DNA from: Lachnospiraceae bacterium
GTDB lineage: Bacteria > Bacillota > Clostridia > Lachnospirales > Lachnospiraceae
Length of the DNA: 64,000 bases
Direction of reading: 5' to 3'
Assembly (NCBI GenBank): GCA_024693135.1
Contig: JAILLN010000049.1
Location: 165,475 to 229,474 of the forward strand
In this document: positions 33,623 to 46,497 of the stretch, one piece after another
Layout: each line of letters begins with the position of its first letter
Position numbering within the stretch: position 1 is the first letter of the stretch
Translations under genes and position numbers: made by a program
The notes under the pieces: generated by a model
Told to the model about the DNA's origin: nothing
Seen by the model: the letters and a program-made list of their open reading frames with translations, nothing else
Database searches by the model: none

Positions 33623-34813
33623 TTACTTGATGATGGTAGCAACCCTTCCGGATCCGACTGTACGTCCGCCTTCACGGATAGCAAAGGTAAGTCCCTGCTC
33701 CATGGCGATGGGGTGGATCAGCTCGATGGTCATCTCCACATTGTCGCCAGGCATGCACATGTCTGTGCCTTCCGGCAGGTTGCAGACGCCGGTCACGTCC
33801 GTCGTCCTGAAATAGAACTGAGGACGATAGTTGTTGAAGAAAGGTGTATGACGTCCGCCTTCCTCTTTGGTCAGGACATAAACCTGGGCGGTGAAGTTGG
33901 TATGGCAGCTCACACTGCCGGGCTTCGCCAGAACCTGTCCTCTTTCAATCTCCTTACGGTCTACGCCACGAAGAAGGGCGCCGATGTTGTCGCCGGCCTC
34001 GCCCTGATCCAGAAGCTTCCGGAACATCTCAATACCGGTCACGACGGTCTTCCTTACGTCTTCCCTGATTCCGATGATCTCAACTTCATCATTGAGATGG
34101 ATGGTACCACGCTCCACACGGCCGGTAGCCACAGTACCACGGCCGGTGATGGTAAATACATCCTCTACAGGCATCAGGAACGGCTTATCCTTCGGACGCT
34201 CAGGAGTCGGGATATACTCATCCACAGCATCCATCAGCTCCATGATCTTGTCAGCCCATTCGCACTTGGGATCTTCCAGAGCCTTCAGGGCGGATCCGCG
34301 GATCACCGGGATGTCATCGCCGGGGAAGCTGTACTCGGTCAGCAGCTCGCGGACTTCCATCTCCACCAGCTCGATGAGCTCTTCATCATCCACCATATCG
34401 CACTTATTCAGGAAAACAACGATATAAGGCACGCCAACCTGACGGGCAAGCAGCACGTGCTCCCTTGTCTGCGCCATAACACCGTCTGTAGCGGCAACAA
34501 CGAGGATAGCACCATCCATCTGGGCGGCGCCAGTGATCATGTTCTTGACATAGTCAGCATGGCCAGGGCAGTCCACATGAGCATAGTGACGGTTTGCCGT
34601 CTCATATTCCACGTGAGCCGTAGAGATCGTGATTCCACGCTCCCTCTCTTCCGGAGCCTTATCGATCTGATCAAAAGCAACAGCCGTACCGCCGGCCCTT
34701 TCTGCCAGAACGGATGTGATCGCAGCCGTCAGGGTTGTCTTGCCATGGTCCACGTGACCGATGGTTCCGATGTTTACGTGTGGCTTGGTTCTTTCAAATT
34801 TGGCCTTTCCCAT
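33623..34813 (-). CDS. tuf: Elongation factor Tu
   Basis: A 396-residue GTPase delivering aminoacyl-tRNA to the ribosome. The G-domain motifs are [17 protein letters not shown] and NKCDMVDD, followed by two beta-barrel domains; length is normal. The start has AAGGAGG. It is preceded by a consensus promoter of its own at 34876-34904 and followed by a strong terminator, so it can be expressed apart from fusA. Confidence 0.98.
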   Translation of the reverse strand: MGKAKFERTKPHVNIGTIGHVDHGKTTLTAAITSVLAERAGGTAVAFDQIDKAPEERERGITISTAHVEYETANRHYAHVDCPGHADYVKNMITGAAQMDGAILVVAATDGVMAQTREHVLLARQVGVPYIVVFLNKCDMVDDEELIELVEMEVRELLTEYSFPGDDIPVIRGSALKALEDPKCEWADKIMELMDAVDEYIPTPERPKDKPFLMPVEDVFTITGRGTVATGRVERGTIHLNDEVEIIGIREDVRKTVVTGIEMFRKLLDQGEAGDNIGALLRGVDRKEIERGQVLAKPGSVSCHTNFTAQVYVLTKEEGGRHTPFFNNYRPQFYFRTTDVTGVCNLPEGTDMCMPGDNVEMTIELIHPIAMEQGLTFAIREGGRTVGSGRVATIIK

Positions 34814-34875
34814 TTCTTTAAATCCTCCTTATTTTGTGCGCATTTTCAGCGCATGCCATGCCGCATACATCAATG

Positions 34876-34904
34876 ATTATATTGCATATACAGCACATTT
34901 TCAA
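34876..34904 (-). promoter_or_regulatory. Promoter of tuf
   Basis: A -35 TTGAAA (34899-34904), 17-nt spacer and perfect -10 TATAAT (34876-34881), in the 103-nt fusA-tuf gap. Confidence 0.75.
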
Positions 34905-34916
34905 GTGTTATTTCTG

Positions 34917-37043
34917 TCATCCTTTGACATTCAGCACGCTGTCCGCCACATTCCTCGGCACTGCCTCATACTTCTCAAAAAACATGGAGTAGTTGCCGCG
35001 CCCCTGCGTCCGGGAACGCAGGTCTGTGGAGTATCCGAACATTTCTGCTAAGGGCACCAGTGCACGGATCATCTTTCCTCCACCCACGTCCTCTATGCTG
35101 CCGTCTATATGCCCGCGCCTCGAATTCAGGTCTCCGATCACATCGCCCATATATTCTTCCGGCATGGTGACCTCCACCTTCATGATGGGCTCCAGCAGGA
35201 TCGGCGCCCCCTTTGACAGGGCTTCCTTCAATGCCATGGAGCCTGCGATATGGAATGCCATCTCGGATGAGTCTACCTCATGGAAGGAGCCGTCATATAC
35301 ATCGGCGGAAATGCCCACTACCGGGAAGCCGCCCAGAGATCCGGACTTCATAGCCTCCTCTATGCCCTCGCTGATGGGCTGGATATACTCCTTCGGTATC
35401 GCGCCTCCCACTACGGAAGACTTGAATGCATACAGCTCCTCGCCATTGGCATCCATGGGTGAAAATCTCACCTTGCAGTGCCCGTACTGGCCGCGGCCGC
35501 CGGACTGCTTAATATATTTGCCTTCCACATCCGCTTCTTTTGTGATGGTCTCTTTATATGCCACCTGCGGTGCACCGACATTTGCCTCTACGTTGAATTC
35601 CCGGAGAAGCCTGTCTACGATGATCTCCAGATGCAGCTCGCCCATTCCCGCAATGATGGTCTGCCCGGTCTCCGGGTCGGTATGCTGCTTGAAGGTAGGA
35701 TCCTCCTCTGCAAGCTTTGCCAGCGCATCGCCCAGCTTGTCCTGTCCGGCCTTGGTCTTGGGCTCGATGGCAAGCTCGATGACCGGCTCGGGGAATACCA
35801 TTGATTCCAGTATGATGGGATGATCCACGTCACAGATCGTATCTCCTGTGGTGGTGAACTTGAACCCCACAGCCGCCGCGATGTCTCCGGAAAATACCTT
35901 CTCCAGCTCTGCCCTCTTATTGGCATGCATCTGCAGGATACGTCCGGCCCTTTCCTTTTTGTTTTTTGTGGCATTCAGCACATAAGAGCCGGAGCCCATC
36001 ATGCCGGAATATACCCTGAAGTAGGCAAGCTTTCCGACAAAAGGATCTGCCATGATCTTAAATGCCAGGGCAGAGAAGGGTTCCTCGTCCGAAGACTTCC
36101 TGGTGGCTTCGTTGCCCTCCAGGTCCACGCCTGTGATATCCGGTATGTCTGTAGGAGCCGGCATATACTCAATGATGGCATCCAGGAGCTTCTGCACTCC
36201 CTTATTCCGGTAAGCCGACCCGCAAAGCACCGGCACAGCCCTGCATTCACAGGTCGCCTGGCGCAGGACCTTCTTCATTTCCTCATTGGACGGCGTCTTT
36301 TCCTCGAGATACAGCTCCATCAGGTCATCATCCAGCTCGCAGATCTTCTCTACCAGCTCGGTACGGTACAGCTCCGCCTGCTCCTTCATGTTCTCCGGGA
36401 TGTCTTCGATCTGGATATCCGTACCCTTATCGTTGGTATAGATATAGGCCTTCATCTCAAAAAGATCGATGATGCCCTTGAATTCATCCTCCCTGCCGAT
36501 GGGCAGAGTACAGCAGATGGCATTTTTCCCCAGGCGGTTGCGGATCTGATCCACCGCCTTTTCGAAGTCAGCCCCCATGATGTCCATCTTATTGATGAAA
36601 GCCATACGGGGAACATTATATGTATCGGCCTGGCGCCATACATTCTCCGACTGCGGCTCCACGCCTCCCTTGGCGCAGAAAACGCCCACGGCACCATCCA
36701 GCACCCTCAGGGACCTCTCTACCTCTACCGTGAAATCCACATGCCCCGGAGTGTCGATGATATTGATGCGGTGCTCCAAAGCTCCCGGCGCCGGCTTATT
36801 ATCCTTTTCCAGCGTCCAGTGACAGGTGGTAGCGGCTGAAGTAATGGTAATGCCCCTCTTCTGCTCCTGCTCCATCCAGTCCATGGTGGCGGTACCGTCG
36901 TGGGTATCCCCCATCTTATAATTCACCCCGGTATAGTACAGGATCCGCTCCGTCAGGGTCGTCTTTCCGGCATCAATATGAGCCATGATCCCTATGTTTC
37001 TGGTTCTTTCCAGTGGATATTGTCTGTCTTTCGCGTTACTCAA
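34917..37043 (-). CDS. fusA: Elongation factor G
   Basis: A 708-residue translocase GTPase. The G-domain motifs are [18 protein letters not shown] and NKMDIMGAD, then domains II-V of normal length. The start codon is TTG at 37041-37043, preceded by GGAGG with 6-nt spacing; no in-frame ATG gives a natural N-terminus. It belongs to the str operon after rpsG. Confidence 0.97.
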   Translation of the reverse strand: MSNAKDRQYPLERTRNIGIMAHIDAGKTTLTERILYYTGVNYKMGDTHDGTATMDWMEQEQKRGITITSAATTCHWTLEKDNKPAPGALEHRINIIDTPGHVDFTVEVERSLRVLDGAVGVFCAKGGVEPQSENVWRQADTYNVPRMAFINKMDIMGADFEKAVDQIRNRLGKNAICCTLPIGREDEFKGIIDLFEMKAYIYTNDKGTDIQIEDIPENMKEQAELYRTELVEKICELDDDLMELYLEEKTPSNEEMKKVLRQATCECRAVPVLCGSAYRNKGVQKLLDAIIEYMPAPTDIPDITGVDLEGNEATRKSSDEEPFSALAFKIMADPFVGKLAYFRVYSGMMGSGSYVLNATKNKKERAGRILQMHANKRAELEKVFSGDIAAAVGFKFTTTGDTICDVDHPIILESMVFPEPVIELAIEPKTKAGQDKLGDALAKLAEEDPTFKQHTDPETGQTIIAGMGELHLEIIVDRLLREFNVEANVGAPQVAYKETITKEADVEGKYIKQSGGRGQYGHCKVRFSPMDANGEELYAFKSSVVGGAIPKEYIQPISEGIEEAMKSGSLGGFPVVGISADVYDGSFHEVDSSEMAFHIAGSMALKEALSKGAPILLEPIMKVEVTMPEEYMGDVIGDLNSRRGHIDGSIEDVGGGKMIRALVPLAEMFGYSTDLRSRTQGRGNYSMFFEKYEAVPRNVADSVLNVKG

Positions 37044-37099
37044 GAAAATCCTCCGTTCCTAAACTGCCTTTCCGGTCTGTCTTATGCTCTATCCTGCGA

Positions 37100-37570
37100 T
37101 CAGAACCGGTAATGTGAAAACGCCTTGTTGGCATCCGCCATCTTGTGGACGTCTTCCTTTCTCTTTACTGCGGATCCGGTATTATTCGCCGCATCCATGA
37201 TCTCATTGGCCAGCCTCTCCTGCATGGTCTTTTCCGACCTCTGGCGGGAATACATGGTAAGCCAGCGAAGCCCCAGGGCCTGGCGGCGGTCCGGCCGCAC
37301 TTCGATCGGCACCTGATAGGTCGCTCCGCCTATCCTTCTGGCCTTGACTTCAAGCACAGGCATGACGTTGTTCATGGCATCCCGGAAAACCTCTACCGCG
37401 TTCTTTCCGGTCTTGCTCTCGATCCGTTCGAACGCACCATAAACGATCTTCTGTGCGACGCCTTTCTTGCCATCCAGCATGATGCTGTTGATCAGCTTTG
37501 TCACAACCTTATCGTTGTACTTCGGATCGGCAAGAACATCTCTTTTTACAATATGTCCCTTACGTGGCAC
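37100..37570 (-). CDS. rpsG: 30S ribosomal protein S7
   Basis: A 156-residue primary 16S rRNA-binding protein of normal length, starting [17 protein letters not shown] after the initiator. The start is a GTG at 37570 following GGAGGG; the upstream 11-residue extension is spurious. It is 137 nt downstream of rpsL. S7 is a known autoregulator of str operons, but no specific binding site was recognised here. Confidence 0.97.
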   Translation of the reverse strand: MPRKGHIVKRDVLADPKYNDKVVTKLINSIMLDGKKGVAQKIVYGAFERIESKTGKNAVEVFRDAMNNVMPVLEVKARRIGGATYQVPIEVRPDRRQALGLRWLTMYSRQRSEKTMQERLANEIMDAANNTGSAVKRKEDVHKMADANKAFSHYRF

Positions 37571-37707
37571 GTCTCTTCCCTCCTTTATGGGCACAGGGCC
37601 CACAGGTACTCACAATAGTTCTTGTGTTCGTGCTGTCTTTAAATGAATATCTCAATCGATAAAACTTAAATCCAACACAACCATCTTTTGCCGTAGGATA
37701 CGGCGAC

Positions 37708-38121
37708 TTACTTCTTCGGCCGTTTCGCCCCGTACTTGGAGCGTGCCTGCATTCTGTTCGCCACGCCGGCTGTATCCAGTGTGCCGCGAATGATGTGATA
37801 CCTTGTACCAGGAAGGTCTTTTACTCTGCCGCCACGGATCATGACCACGCTGTGTTCCTGAAGATTGTGATCGACGCCCGGAATGTAGGATGTCACTTCG
37901 ATTCCGTTGGACAGGCGTACTCTCGCGATCTTTCTCAGCGCCGAGTTCGGCTTCTTCGGTGTCGCAGTCTTCACGGCTGTGCACACACCGCGCTTCTGGG
38001 GAGACTTAGTTTCCGTCGCTTTCTTCTGAAGCGAATTGTAACCCCTCTGCAGTGCGGGCGCCGTCGACTTTTTCTTCACCGACTGTCTGCCTTTCCTGAC
38101 TAGCTGGTTGAATGTTGGCAT
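37708..38121 (-). CDS. rpsL: 30S ribosomal protein S12
   Basis: A 137-residue decoding-centre protein, with the Gram-positive-type length. The wild-type [11 protein letters not shown] segment around the streptomycin-site Lys and the [13 protein letters not shown] loop are intact. It is the first gene of the str operon. A GAGGTGA site precedes ATG 38121, and a consensus promoter lies at 38206-38234. Confidence 0.98.
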   Translation of the reverse strand: MPTFNQLVRKGRQSVKKKSTAPALQRGYNSLQKKATETKSPQKRGVCTAVKTATPKKPNSALRKIARVRLSNGIEVTSYIPGVDHNLQEHSVVMIRGGRVKDLPGTRYHIIRGTLDTAGVANRMQARSKYGAKRPKK

Positions 38122-38175
38122 TCAGTTTCACCTCTTTCCTTTCTAAATATTTTTTTGCGATAAAAACGCATAATA

Positions 38176-38202
38176 GTGGCGTGCCATTTTTCGGCACGCC
38201 AC
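38176..38202 (-). promoter_or_regulatory. Hairpin at the 5' end of the str mRNA
   Basis: A perfect 10-bp inverted repeat GTGGCGTGCC/GGCACGCCAC with 7-nt loop that starts 3 nt after the -10 box, so the transcript would begin at or inside its 5' arm. No U tract follows, so it is not a typical rpoC terminator. It may protect the mRNA 5' end or act as an operator. Confidence 0.6.
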
Positions 38203-38205
38203 ATA

Positions 38206-38234
38206 ATTATAATCATGTTATTCTTTGCTGTCAA
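38206..38234 (-). promoter_or_regulatory. Promoter of the rpsL-rpsG-fusA operon
   Basis: Perfect consensus: -35 TTGACA (38229-38234), 17-nt spacer, -10 TATAAT (38206-38211), between rpoC and rpsL. Confidence 0.88.
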
Positions 38235-38246
38235 GGACTAATTCGA

Positions 38247-41200
38247 TTACTCCTCATCCACAGGATCCCCCTCTGCTGCCAGGACCTCTTCGTCATCCAT
38301 GAGATCCTCTGCCAGATCCTCCGCATCATCCATGTCCCCGCCTTCCTCATCCCGCAGGGAATCCGAAAACTCGTCCAGGTCTGTCCTGTCTCCGATCAGC
38401 ATGCCGTCGGTGGAGAGCTTGACATTGCGGTAATGCTTCATACCGGTGCCGGCAGGGATCAGCTTTCCGATGATCACGTTTTCCTTCAATCCCACCAGCT
38501 TGTCGATCTTGCCCTTGATGGCGGCTTCCGTAAGAACCCTGGTGGTCTCCTGGAAGGATGCCGCGGAAAGGAAGGAATCCGTGGCAAGGGAAGCCTTCGT
38601 GATTCCCAGCATGACCTGCTTGCCCTCGGCCTTCTTCTTGCCCTCTCTCTCAAGCCTTTCATTCATATCTTCAAAGTCGAGCACATCCATGGTCATGCCC
38701 GGAAGAAGATCATTGGCATCTCCGCATTCCTCCACACGGATCTTTTTCAGCATCTGGCGCACGATGATCTCGATGTGTTTGTCATTGATGTTCACGCCCT
38801 GATTCCGGTACACCTTCTGCACCTCACGGATCATGTAATCCTGGACGGCACGCACGCCTTTGATCTTCAGCAGGTCGTGTGGATTGACAGAACCCTCTGT
38901 CAGCTCATCTCCGGCCTGGACCATCTGGTCATCCTTCACCTTGATCTTGGAGCCAAAGGGGATCAGATATGACTTGCTCTCTCCGGTCTCCTCATTGGTG
39001 ATCACCACATCTCTCTTGCTCTTCTGGTCCTTGATGAAAACCTTCCCCGAGATCTCCGAAATGATCGCAAGGCCCTTGGGCTTCCTGGCCTCGAAAAGCT
39101 CCTCCACACGGGGAAGACCCTGTGTGATGTCATTTCCGGCAACGCCTCCGGTATGGAAGGTCCGCATGGTCAGCTGTGTGCCCGGCTCCCCGATGGACTG
39201 GGCGGCAATGATGCCTACCGCCTCGCCTACCTGGACTGCTTCACCGGTGGCCATATTCGCACCATAGCATTTTGCGCAGATCCCGATATGGCAGCGGCAG
39301 GTCAGGACAGTCCGGATCTTCAGCTCCTCGATGGGCTTTCCATCCTTCACCCCTTCTTCGATGATCCGGTCGGCACGGGCCGGGGTAATGATATGATTTG
39401 CCTTGACGATGATATTTCCATCCTTGTCATAGACATCCTCGCAGACAAACCTGCCCTGGATCCGGTCATGGAAGCTCTCGGTCTCGACCTTATCTTCCTT
39501 CAAGGCCCTTACCGTCATGCCCGGGATCTCCCGGTCTGTCCCCTCCCAGCAGTCCGTCTCATATATGATGATCTCCTGGGATACGTCCACCAGCCTTCTG
39601 GTAAGATATCCGGAGTCGGCTGTACGAAGCGCCGTATCCGACAGTCCCTTCCTTGCGCCATGGGCTGACATGAAATATTCCAGAACGTTCAGTCCTTCAC
39701 GGAAATTGGACTTGATGGGCAGCTCGATGGTATGCCCGGTGGTATCTGCCATCAGGCCGCGCATTCCGGCCAGCTGTTTGATCTGCTTGTCCGAACCACG
39801 GGCTCCGGAGTCCGACATCATATAGATATTATTATATTTATCCAATGCCTTTTTCAGGTCGGCCGCCAGAGTTTTGTCGGTCTCCTCCCAGGTCTGGATG
39901 ACTTCCTGGTAACGCTCCTCGTCACTGATCAAGCCTCTCTTGAAGTTCCGGGTCACCAGATCCACCCTTTCCTGGGCCTTGGCGATCAGCTCCTCCTTCT
40001 GGGCTGGCACGGTCATGTCGGCGATGGAAACGCTCATGGCGGCGATGGTGGAATAATGGTATCCCATGTCCTTGATCTTATCCAGCACCTCAGCCGTCCG
40101 GATGGCGCCATGGGTATTGATCACCCGCTGGATGATCTTCTTCAGCATATCCCTGTTGACCAGGACGTCCACTTCCAAAACCAGCTCATTGCCGGGCTTC
40201 TTCCTGTCTACAAAGCCCAGATCCTGGGGCAGGATCTCATTGAAGAGGAACCTTCCGAGAATGGAATGGACTATGCCCTCCACCTTCTTTCCATCGATCA
40301 TCCGCTCCATCTTCACGCCGATCTTGGAATGAAGGGTGATGATATGGTTCTCATAGGCGAGGATCGCTTCATTGACATTCTTAAAGACCTTGCCCTCGCC
40401 GGGCTCCCCATCTCTTTCCTGGGTCAGGTAATATACCCCCAGCACCATGTCCTGGGTCGGCACCGTGACCGGACCTCCGTCCGAGGGCTTCAGAAGGTTA
40501 TTGGGGGAAAGCATCAAAAACCGGCATTCCGCCTGGGCTTCCACAGACAGCGGAAGATGTACCGCCATCTGATCCCCGTCAAAGTCTGCATTAAAGGCCG
40601 TACAGGCAAGGGGATGCAGCTTGATGGCCTTGCCCTCCACAAGGATGGGCTCGAAGGCCTGTATGCCCAGCCGGTGAAGTGTAGGGGCACGGTTCAGCAT
40701 CACGGGATGCTCCTTGATGACCTTTTCAAGCACATCCCAGACCTCCAGATCCAGATGCTCCACCATTTTCTTTGCATTCTTAATATTATGGGAGGTGCCG
40801 TTGGACACCAGCTCCTTCATCACGAAGGGCTTGAAGAGCTCGATGGCCATCTCCTTCGGCAGGCCGCACTGCCAGATCTTAAGCTCCGGCCCGACCACGA
40901 TAACCGAACGCCCGGAATAATCCACGCGCTTTCCAAGCAGGTTCTGGCGGAAGCGCCCGCCCTTGCCCTTGAGCATATCCGACAGGGATTTCAGCGGCCG
41001 GTTGCCCGGGCCGGTGACCGGGCGGCCCCTGCGTCCATTGTCGATCAGGGCATCCACGGCCTCCTGCAGCATTCTCTTTTCATTCCTTACGATGATATCC
41101 GGGGCTCCCAGCTCCAGAAGCCGCATAAGGCGGTTGTTCCGGTTGATGATCCTCCGGTAGAGATCATTCAGATCGGATGTGGCGAAGCGGCCTCCGTCCA

Positions 41201-41960
41201 GCTGCACCATGGGGCGCAGATCCGGAGGGATCACCGGGATGCAGTCCATGATCATCCAGGAGGGCTGGTTCCCGGACTCCCTGAAAGCCTCGACTACTTC
41301 CAGCCTTTTGATGATCTTGGCTCTCTTCTGGCCGGTGGAATTATCCAGTTCGTTCTTCAGCTCCTCGGACTCCTTGTCCAGGTCTATGGTGAGCAGCAGC
41401 TCCTTGATGGCCTCTGCCCCCATGCCCACACGGAATTTGGAGCCGTAGGTCTCCCTGGCCTCCTGATATTCCTTTTCCGATAAGATCTGCTTCACCTTCA
41501 GGTCGCTGCCCTCGGGATCCAGCACGATATAGGATGCAAAATACAGCACCTTCTCCAGCACCTTGGGAGCCAGATCCAGGATCAATCCCATCCGGCTGGG
41601 GATGCCCTTGAAATACCAGATATGAGAAACCGGAGCCGCAAGTTCAATATGCCCCATTCTCTCCCGGCGGACAGAGGCCTTCGTGACCTCCACGCCGCAC
41701 CTGTCGCAGGTCACGCCCTTATAGCGGATCTTTTTGTATTTCCCGCAGTGACATTCCCAGTCCTTGCTGGGTCCAAAAATCTTTTCACAAAACAGGCCGT
41801 CCCTTTCCGGCTTCAAAGTCCTGTAATTAATGGTTTCAGGCTTTTTCACCTCCCCATGGGACCACTCCCTGATCTTGTCGGGAGAAGCAAGCCCGATCCG
41901 GATCGCATCAAAAGTCAGGGGTTCATAGGCATCCGACTGTCTGTTCATCATTTCTGGCAT
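38247..41960 (-). CDS. rpoC: RNA polymerase beta' subunit
   Basis: A 1237-residue catalytic subunit. The N-terminal zinc ribbon ([20 protein letters not shown]) is present, and the catalytic magnesium-binding NADFDGDQ motif is intact. The C-terminal second zinc site is [11 protein letters not shown]. An acidic C-terminal tail ends the protein. The start at 41960 follows AAAGGAG. Co-transcribed with rpoB, 52 nt upstream. Confidence 0.98.
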   Translation of the reverse strand: MPEMMNRQSDAYEPLTFDAIRIGLASPDKIREWSHGEVKKPETINYRTLKPERDGLFCEKIFGPSKDWECHCGKYKKIRYKGVTCDRCGVEVTKASVRRERMGHIELAAPVSHIWYFKGIPSRMGLILDLAPKVLEKVLYFASYIVLDPEGSDLKVKQILSEKEYQEARETYGSKFRVGMGAEAIKELLLTIDLDKESEELKNELDNSTGQKRAKIIKRLEVVEAFRESGNQPSWMIMDCIPVIPPDLRPMVQLDGGRFATSDLNDLYRRIINRNNRLMRLLELGAPDIIVRNEKRMLQEAVDALIDNGRRGRPVTGPGNRPLKSLSDMLKGKGGRFRQNLLGKRVDYSGRSVIVVGPELKIWQCGLPKEMAIELFKPFVMKELVSNGTSHNIKNAKKMVEHLDLEVWDVLEKVIKEHPVMLNRAPTLHRLGIQAFEPILVEGKAIKLHPLACTAFNADFDGDQMAVHLPLSVEAQAECRFLMLSPNNLLKPSDGGPVTVPTQDMVLGVYYLTQERDGEPGEGKVFKNVNEAILAYENHIITLHSKIGVKMERMIDGKKVEGIVHSILGRFLFNEILPQDLGFVDRKKPGNELVLEVDVLVNRDMLKKIIQRVINTHGAIRTAEVLDKIKDMGYHYSTIAAMSVSIADMTVPAQKEELIAKAQERVDLVTRNFKRGLISDEERYQEVIQTWEETDKTLAADLKKALDKYNNIYMMSDSGARGSDKQIKQLAGMRGLMADTTGHTIELPIKSNFREGLNVLEYFMSAHGARKGLSDTALRTADSGYLTRRLVDVSQEIIIYETDCWEGTDREIPGMTVRALKEDKVETESFHDRIQGRFVCEDVYDKDGNIIVKANHIITPARADRIIEEGVKDGKPIEELKIRTVLTCRCHIGICAKCYGANMATGEAVQVGEAVGIIAAQSIGEPGTQLTMRTFHTGGVAGNDITQGLPRVEELFEARKPKGLAIISEISGKVFIKDQKSKRDVVITNEETGESKSYLIPFGSKIKVKDDQMVQAGDELTEGSVNPHDLLKIKGVRAVQDYMIREVQKVYRNQGVNINDKHIEIIVRQMLKKIRVEECGDANDLLPGMTMDVLDFEDMNERLEREGKKKAEGKQVMLGITKASLATDSFLSAASFQETTRVLTEAAIKGKIDKLVGLKENVIIGKLIPAGTGMKHYRNVKLSTDGMLIGDRTDLDEFSDSLRDEEGGDMDDAEDLAEDLMDDEEVLAAEGDPVDEE

Positions 41961-42012
41961 GATATCGATATCTCCTTTACAAATACGGCTGTTGTTACGG
42001 TTTCATGGGAAG

Positions 42013-45000
42013 TTATACCGGGTTCTCCTCCGGTATCTCATCCTCCTTCACGTAGCTTTCCTCGTCGTCCTCCGGATCCTGGGTTTCTTCTTTTGCCATA
42101 TCCTCATTCGAATCATAGGTCTGGAATCCATGGGAAGCAAAGGAACCCTCGTCCCTGTAGCTCCTGTCTCCCTCCATGATCGCCAGCACGTCCGTATTGC
42201 CGTAATCCGAAGCCTCCGCGATCTCCACTTCGGTTCCGTCCTCCTTCAGCACCCTGACATCCAGGCCCAGGGACTGCAGCTCCTTCAAAAGCACCTTGAA
42301 GGACTCCGGCACGCCCGGCTCAGGAATATTCTCACCCTTGATGATGGCCTCGTAGGTCTTGACACGGCCCACCACATCGTCGGATTTCACCGTCAGGACC
42401 TCCTGGAGGGTATAGGAAGCGCCATAAGCCTCCAGCGCCCAGACCTCCATCTCTCCAAACCGCTGTCCGCCAAACTGCGCCTTGCCTCCCAGCGGCTGCT
42501 GGGTCACCAGGGAATAAGGACCCGTAGACCGGGCATGGATCTTGTCGTCCACCAGATGGTGCAGCTTCAGATAATGCATATGGCCCACGGTGACGGGATT
42601 ATCGAAATATTCTCCCGTCCGGCCGTCTCTCAAGCGGACCTTTCCATCCCTGCGGATCTCCACTCCCTTCCACAAAGCCCTGTGGTCACGGTGATCGGAC
42701 AGATACTGCAGCACCTCCGGAAGAAGGCTGTCCTTATACTTTTTCTCAAACTCATCCCACTCGGTATTCACATAGTCATTGGCAAGCTCCAGGGTATCCT
42801 GGATGTCTACCTCATTGGCTCCGTCAAAGACCGGCGTGGTCACATTAAAGCCGAGGGCCATGGCCGCAAGAGACAGATGGATCTCCAGGACCTGCCCGAT
42901 ATTCATACGGGAAGGCACGCCCAGAGGATTCAGCACGATATCCAGGGGCCTTCCATTGGGCAGATAAGGCATATCCTCGATGGGCAGCACTCTGGATACC
43001 ACACCCTTATTGCCATGCCTTCCGGCCATCTTGTCGCCCACGGAGATCTTTCTCTTCTGTGCGATATAGATCCTCACGGCCTTATTCACTCCCGGCGAAA
43101 GCTCATCTCCCGCCTCTCTGGTGAAGACCTTGGTATTGACCACGATCCCGTATTCGCCATGGGGAACCTTGAGGGAGGTATCCCTGACTTCCCTGGCCTT
43201 CTCGCCAAAGATCGCCCTGAGGAGCCTCTCCTCGGCCGTAAGCTCCGTCTCGCCCTTGGGCGTGACCTTCCCCACCAGGATGTCTCCTGCCCGTACCTCG
43301 GCGCCGATGCGGATGATCCCGTTCTCATCCAGATCCTTCAGTGCTTCATCGCCGACACCGGGCACGTCCCTGGTGATCTCCTCCGGCCCAAGCTTTGTCT
43401 CCCTGGCCTCTGCCTCATGCTCTTCGATATGGATCGACGTGAAGACGTCGTCCCTGACAAGGCGCTCGCTTAGGAGCACCGCATCCTCATAATTGTAGCC
43501 TTCCCAGGTCATGAAGCCGATCAGCGGATTCTTGCCCAGGGCCAGCTCTCCGTTGCAGACCGAGGGACCGTCCGCGATCACGTCTCCTTTTTCTACCCGG
43601 TCTCCCTTCACCACGATGGGCCTCTGATTATAGCAGTTCGACTGGTTGGAACGCATGAATTTCGAAAGATGATACTCTTCCCTGGTTCCGTCGTCATTGT
43701 CCACCACGATCAGATCCGACTCTGCCCGGGCTACCACTCCGGGCTGCTTGGCCACCACGCATACGCCCGAGTCCACTGCCGCCTTGTTTTCCATGCCGGT
43801 ACCCACCACCGGAGCCTCCGTCACCAGAAGAGGCACCGCCTGCCTCTGCATGTTGGATCCCATCAGGGCACGGTTGGCATCGTCGTTCTGCAGGAAAGGC
43901 ACCAGGGATGTAGCCACGGAAAACACCATCTTCGGCGACACGTCCATATAATCAAACAGCGTCTTTTCATATTCCTGTGTCTCGTCCATATAGCGGCCGG
44001 ACACGGATTCCCTCATGAAATGGCCTTCCTCGTCCAGCTTCTCATTCGCCTGGGCCACATGGAAATTATCTTCCTCATCCGCCGTCATATAGACCACTTC
44101 GTCCGTGACCCGGGGATTCTCCGGATCGGACTTGTCGATCTTCCGGTAGGGCGCCTCCACAAAACCATATTGATTGATCCTGGCATAGCAGGCCAGGGAG
44201 TTGATCAATCCGATGTTCGGACCTTCCGGGGTCTCGATGGGGCACATCCTCCCATAGTGGGAATAATGGACATCCCGAACCTCAAATCCCGCCCGCTCCC
44301 TGGACATTCCTCCGGGACCCAGGGCGGAAAGCCTTCTCTTATGGGTCAGCTCTCCCAGGGGATTATTCTGATCCATAAACTGAGACAGGGGGGAGGATCC
44401 GAAGAATTCCCTCACCGCGGCCGTCACCGGCTTGATATTGATCAGCTGCTGGGCAGTGATATTGGACAGATCCTGGGTAGTCATCCTCTCCCGGACCACC
44501 CTCTCCAGCCTGGCCAGGCCGATGCGGTACTGGTTCTGCAAAAGCTCGCCCACCGCACGGATCCGGCGGTTGCCCAGATGGTCGATATCATCCTTTTTGC
44601 CAATGCCGTATTCCAGGTGGATATTGTAATTGATGGAAGCGAAAATATCATCCCTGGTGATATGCTTCGGCACCAGCTCGGAAATGTTGCGCTTGATGGA
44701 ATCCTTCAGGGCTTCCGGGGTATCATTCTGCGACATCAGCTTTTCCAGCACAGGATAATAAACCAGCTCGGTGACGCCAAAATCCTTGGCCGTCTCGCCC
44801 TTCTGGAACTCGATATAATGCTCGATATTGACCATCATGGAGGACAGGACCTTGACGTTCCTCTGCTCCGTCTGCTGGTCCTTCTCCTGGCCGGCTCTGA
44901 GCTTCGGCTGGATCATCACATAGGGTACGGCGCAGTCCTGGATCTCGTCCGCCAGCTCCCTGGTGACCACGGTGCCCGCCTTCGCCTTCAGCCCGTTTCT

Positions 45001-45939
45001 CCCGCTGAGCTTCACCACCTCTCCCGTAGCCGGATCGATGACGTCCTCCGCCAGGACATGGCCGGCGATGCGGTTTTTGAGCATCAGCTTCTTATTGAAT
45101 TTATATCTTCCAACCTTCGCAAGGTCATATCTCTTGGCATCAAAGAACATGCTCTCGATGAGATTCCTGGCGCTTTCCTCCGCAAGGGGCTCTCCCGGAC
45201 GGATCTTCTTATAAAGCTCCAGGAGTCCTTCTCTTTCATCGGATGCAGGATCCTTTTCAAGAGACCGTAAGATCTTCGGCTCATCCCCGAAATACTCAAT
45301 GATCTCTTCATTGGTCCCGATCCCCAGCGCACGGATCAGATCGGTCACCGGCAGCTTCCTGGTCCTGTCCACATGGACATAAAATACATCATTCGAATCC
45401 GTCTCATATTCCAGCCATGCCCCTCTGTTGGGGATCACCTGGCATTCAAAAAGCAGCTTTCCGATCTTATCCCGCTTTTTATTGTAATAAATGCCCGGAG
45501 AACGCACCAGCTGGCTTACGATGACACGCTCTGCGCCATTGATCACGAAGGTTCCCGTATCCGTCATGATCGGGAGGTCTCCCATGAAGATCTCCTGTCC
45601 GGTCATGTCCTGCTCCGGCTGGGTCGCATTGCGCAGACGCACCGTGACCTTCAGCGGTGCCGCATATGTGGCATCCCTGGCCTTGCATTCCTCAATGGAA
45701 TACTTCTTTTTGTCACTGCAGAGATGATAATCAACAAAATCCATGCTGAGGTTTCCGCTGTAATCCGTAATAGGCGAAATGTCCTCAAAGGCTTCCCTCA
45801 GGCCCTCGTTGATGAACCACTCATAGGAGTCTCTCTGGACTTCTATGAGGTTCGGCATGTCGAGCACCTCATTCTGCCTCTGAAAGCTCATGCGCATGTT
45901 TTTGCCGCTAACAACTGGACGAATTCGATTTTTTTCCAT
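42013..45939 (-). CDS. rpoB: RNA polymerase beta subunit
   Basis: A 1308-residue subunit. The rifampicin region reads [17 protein letters not shown] ... [13 protein letters not shown], i.e. wild type at the common resistance positions. The C-terminal [11 protein letters not shown] and the [13 protein letters not shown] segment are intact, followed by an acidic tail. The start at 45939 ([10 protein letters not shown]) fits the family; the longer frame begins with a GTG and adds 14 unsupported residues. A promoter lies in the rplL-rpoB gap. Confidence 0.98.
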   Translation of the reverse strand: MEKNRIRPVVSGKNMRMSFQRQNEVLDMPNLIEVQRDSYEWFINEGLREAFEDISPITDYSGNLSMDFVDYHLCSDKKKYSIEECKARDATYAAPLKVTVRLRNATQPEQDMTGQEIFMGDLPIMTDTGTFVINGAERVIVSQLVRSPGIYYNKKRDKIGKLLFECQVIPNRGAWLEYETDSNDVFYVHVDRTRKLPVTDLIRALGIGTNEEIIEYFGDEPKILRSLEKDPASDEREGLLELYKKIRPGEPLAEESARNLIESMFFDAKRYDLAKVGRYKFNKKLMLKNRIAGHVLAEDVIDPATGEVVKLSGRNGLKAKAGTVVTRELADEIQDCAVPYVMIQPKLRAGQEKDQQTEQRNVKVLSSMMVNIEHYIEFQKGETAKDFGVTELVYYPVLEKLMSQNDTPEALKDSIKRNISELVPKHITRDDIFASINYNIHLEYGIGKKDDIDHLGNRRIRAVGELLQNQYRIGLARLERVVRERMTTQDLSNITAQQLINIKPVTAAVREFFGSSPLSQFMDQNNPLGELTHKRRLSALGPGGMSRERAGFEVRDVHYSHYGRMCPIETPEGPNIGLINSLACYARINQYGFVEAPYRKIDKSDPENPRVTDEVVYMTADEEDNFHVAQANEKLDEEGHFMRESVSGRYMDETQEYEKTLFDYMDVSPKMVFSVATSLVPFLQNDDANRALMGSNMQRQAVPLLVTEAPVVGTGMENKAAVDSGVCVVAKQPGVVARAESDLIVVDNDDGTREEYHLSKFMRSNQSNCYNQRPIVVKGDRVEKGDVIADGPSVCNGELALGKNPLIGFMTWEGYNYEDAVLLSERLVRDDVFTSIHIEEHEAEARETKLGPEEITRDVPGVGDEALKDLDENGIIRIGAEVRAGDILVGKVTPKGETELTAEERLLRAIFGEKAREVRDTSLKVPHGEYGIVVNTKVFTREAGDELSPGVNKAVRIYIAQKRKISVGDKMAGRHGNKGVVSRVLPIEDMPYLPNGRPLDIVLNPLGVPSRMNIGQVLEIHLSLAAMALGFNVTTPVFDGANEVDIQDTLELANDYVNTEWDEFEKKYKDSLLPEVLQYLSDHRDHRALWKGVEIRRDGKVRLRDGRTGEYFDNPVTVGHMHYLKLHHLVDDKIHARSTGPYSLVTQQPLGGKAQFGGQRFGEMEVWALEAYGASYTLQEVLTVKSDDVVGRVKTYEAIIKGENIPEPGVPESFKVLLKELQSLGLDVRVLKEDGTEVEIAEASDYGNTDVLAIMEGDRSYRDEGSFASHGFQTYDSNEDMAKEETQDPEDDEESYVKEDEIPEENPV

Positions 45940-46038
45940 AATTTCGTTGTCCCCGTTCTTATATGATCTGCAAGTTTCCACGCCATCCGGCTATCCAGAC
46001 AAAAAGAAAGCCTGAATCACCACAATAGCGCAAATTAC

Positions 46039-46068
46039 ATGGTAACACAAGCTTCCTTTGAAAGTCAA
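46039..46068 (-). promoter_or_regulatory. Internal promoter before rpoB
   Basis: A -35 TTGACT (46063-46068), 18-nt spacer and -10 TACCAT (46039-46044), about 100 nt upstream of rpoB. It would supplement transcription from the rplJ promoter. Confidence 0.6.
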
Positions 46069-46086
46069 GATGATTTTTTTGTTTTC

Positions 46087-46467
46087 TTATTTCAGGGTAA
46101 TGACTGCTCCCTCGGCCTCCAGCTTTGCCTTGATCTCGTCTGCAGAAGCCTTGTCTGCGGCTTCCTTCACCATCTTCGGTGCGCCTTCGACCAGATCCTT
46201 TGCTTCCTTCAGGCCAAGGCCGGTCACCTCGCGGACCACCTTGATGACCTTGATCTTGTTCGGGCCAACCTCGGTCAGCTCCACATCAAACTCGGTCTTC
46301 TCTTCCTCAGGTGCCGCTCCGCCTGCTGCTCCAGGAGCCGCCATCACGACGCCCGCTGCGGCAGATACGCCGAACTCTTCCTCACATGCCTTTACCAGCT
46401 CGTTCAGCTCCAGCACAGACAGTTCCTTGATCGCCTCAATAAATTCTTCCTTTGTTAATTTAGCCAT
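46087..46467 (-). CDS. rplL: 50S ribosomal protein L7/L12
   Basis: A 126-residue stalk protein: N-terminal dimerisation domain ([14 protein letters not shown]), Ala/Gly-rich hinge (about 40-55) and C-terminal factor-binding domain ([19 protein letters not shown]). The start at 46467 follows GGAGG. It lies directly downstream of rplJ. Confidence 0.98.
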   Translation of the reverse strand: MAKLTKEEFIEAIKELSVLELNELVKACEEEFGVSAAAGVVMAAPGAAGGAAPEEEKTEFDVELTEVGPNKIKVIKVVREVTGLGLKEAKDLVEGAPKMVKEAADKASADEIKAKLEAEGAVITLK

Positions 46468-46497
46468 CTCTTTTCCTCCATTTAGAAAATACAAAAA

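Noticed and set aside
37652..37984. Minus-strand frame overlapping rpsL (110 codons)
   Set aside because: Alternative-frame shadow of rpsL.
38176..38202. Hairpin before rpsL as the rpoC terminator
   Set aside because: The -10 and -35 boxes lie between it and rpoC, and no U run follows, so it fits a 5' leader structure of the str mRNA better.
39732..41483. Long plus-strand open frames antisense to rpoC and rpoB (for example 583 codons at 39732-41483)
   Set aside because: They lie fully inside strongly conserved genes on the other strand and have no signal of their own.
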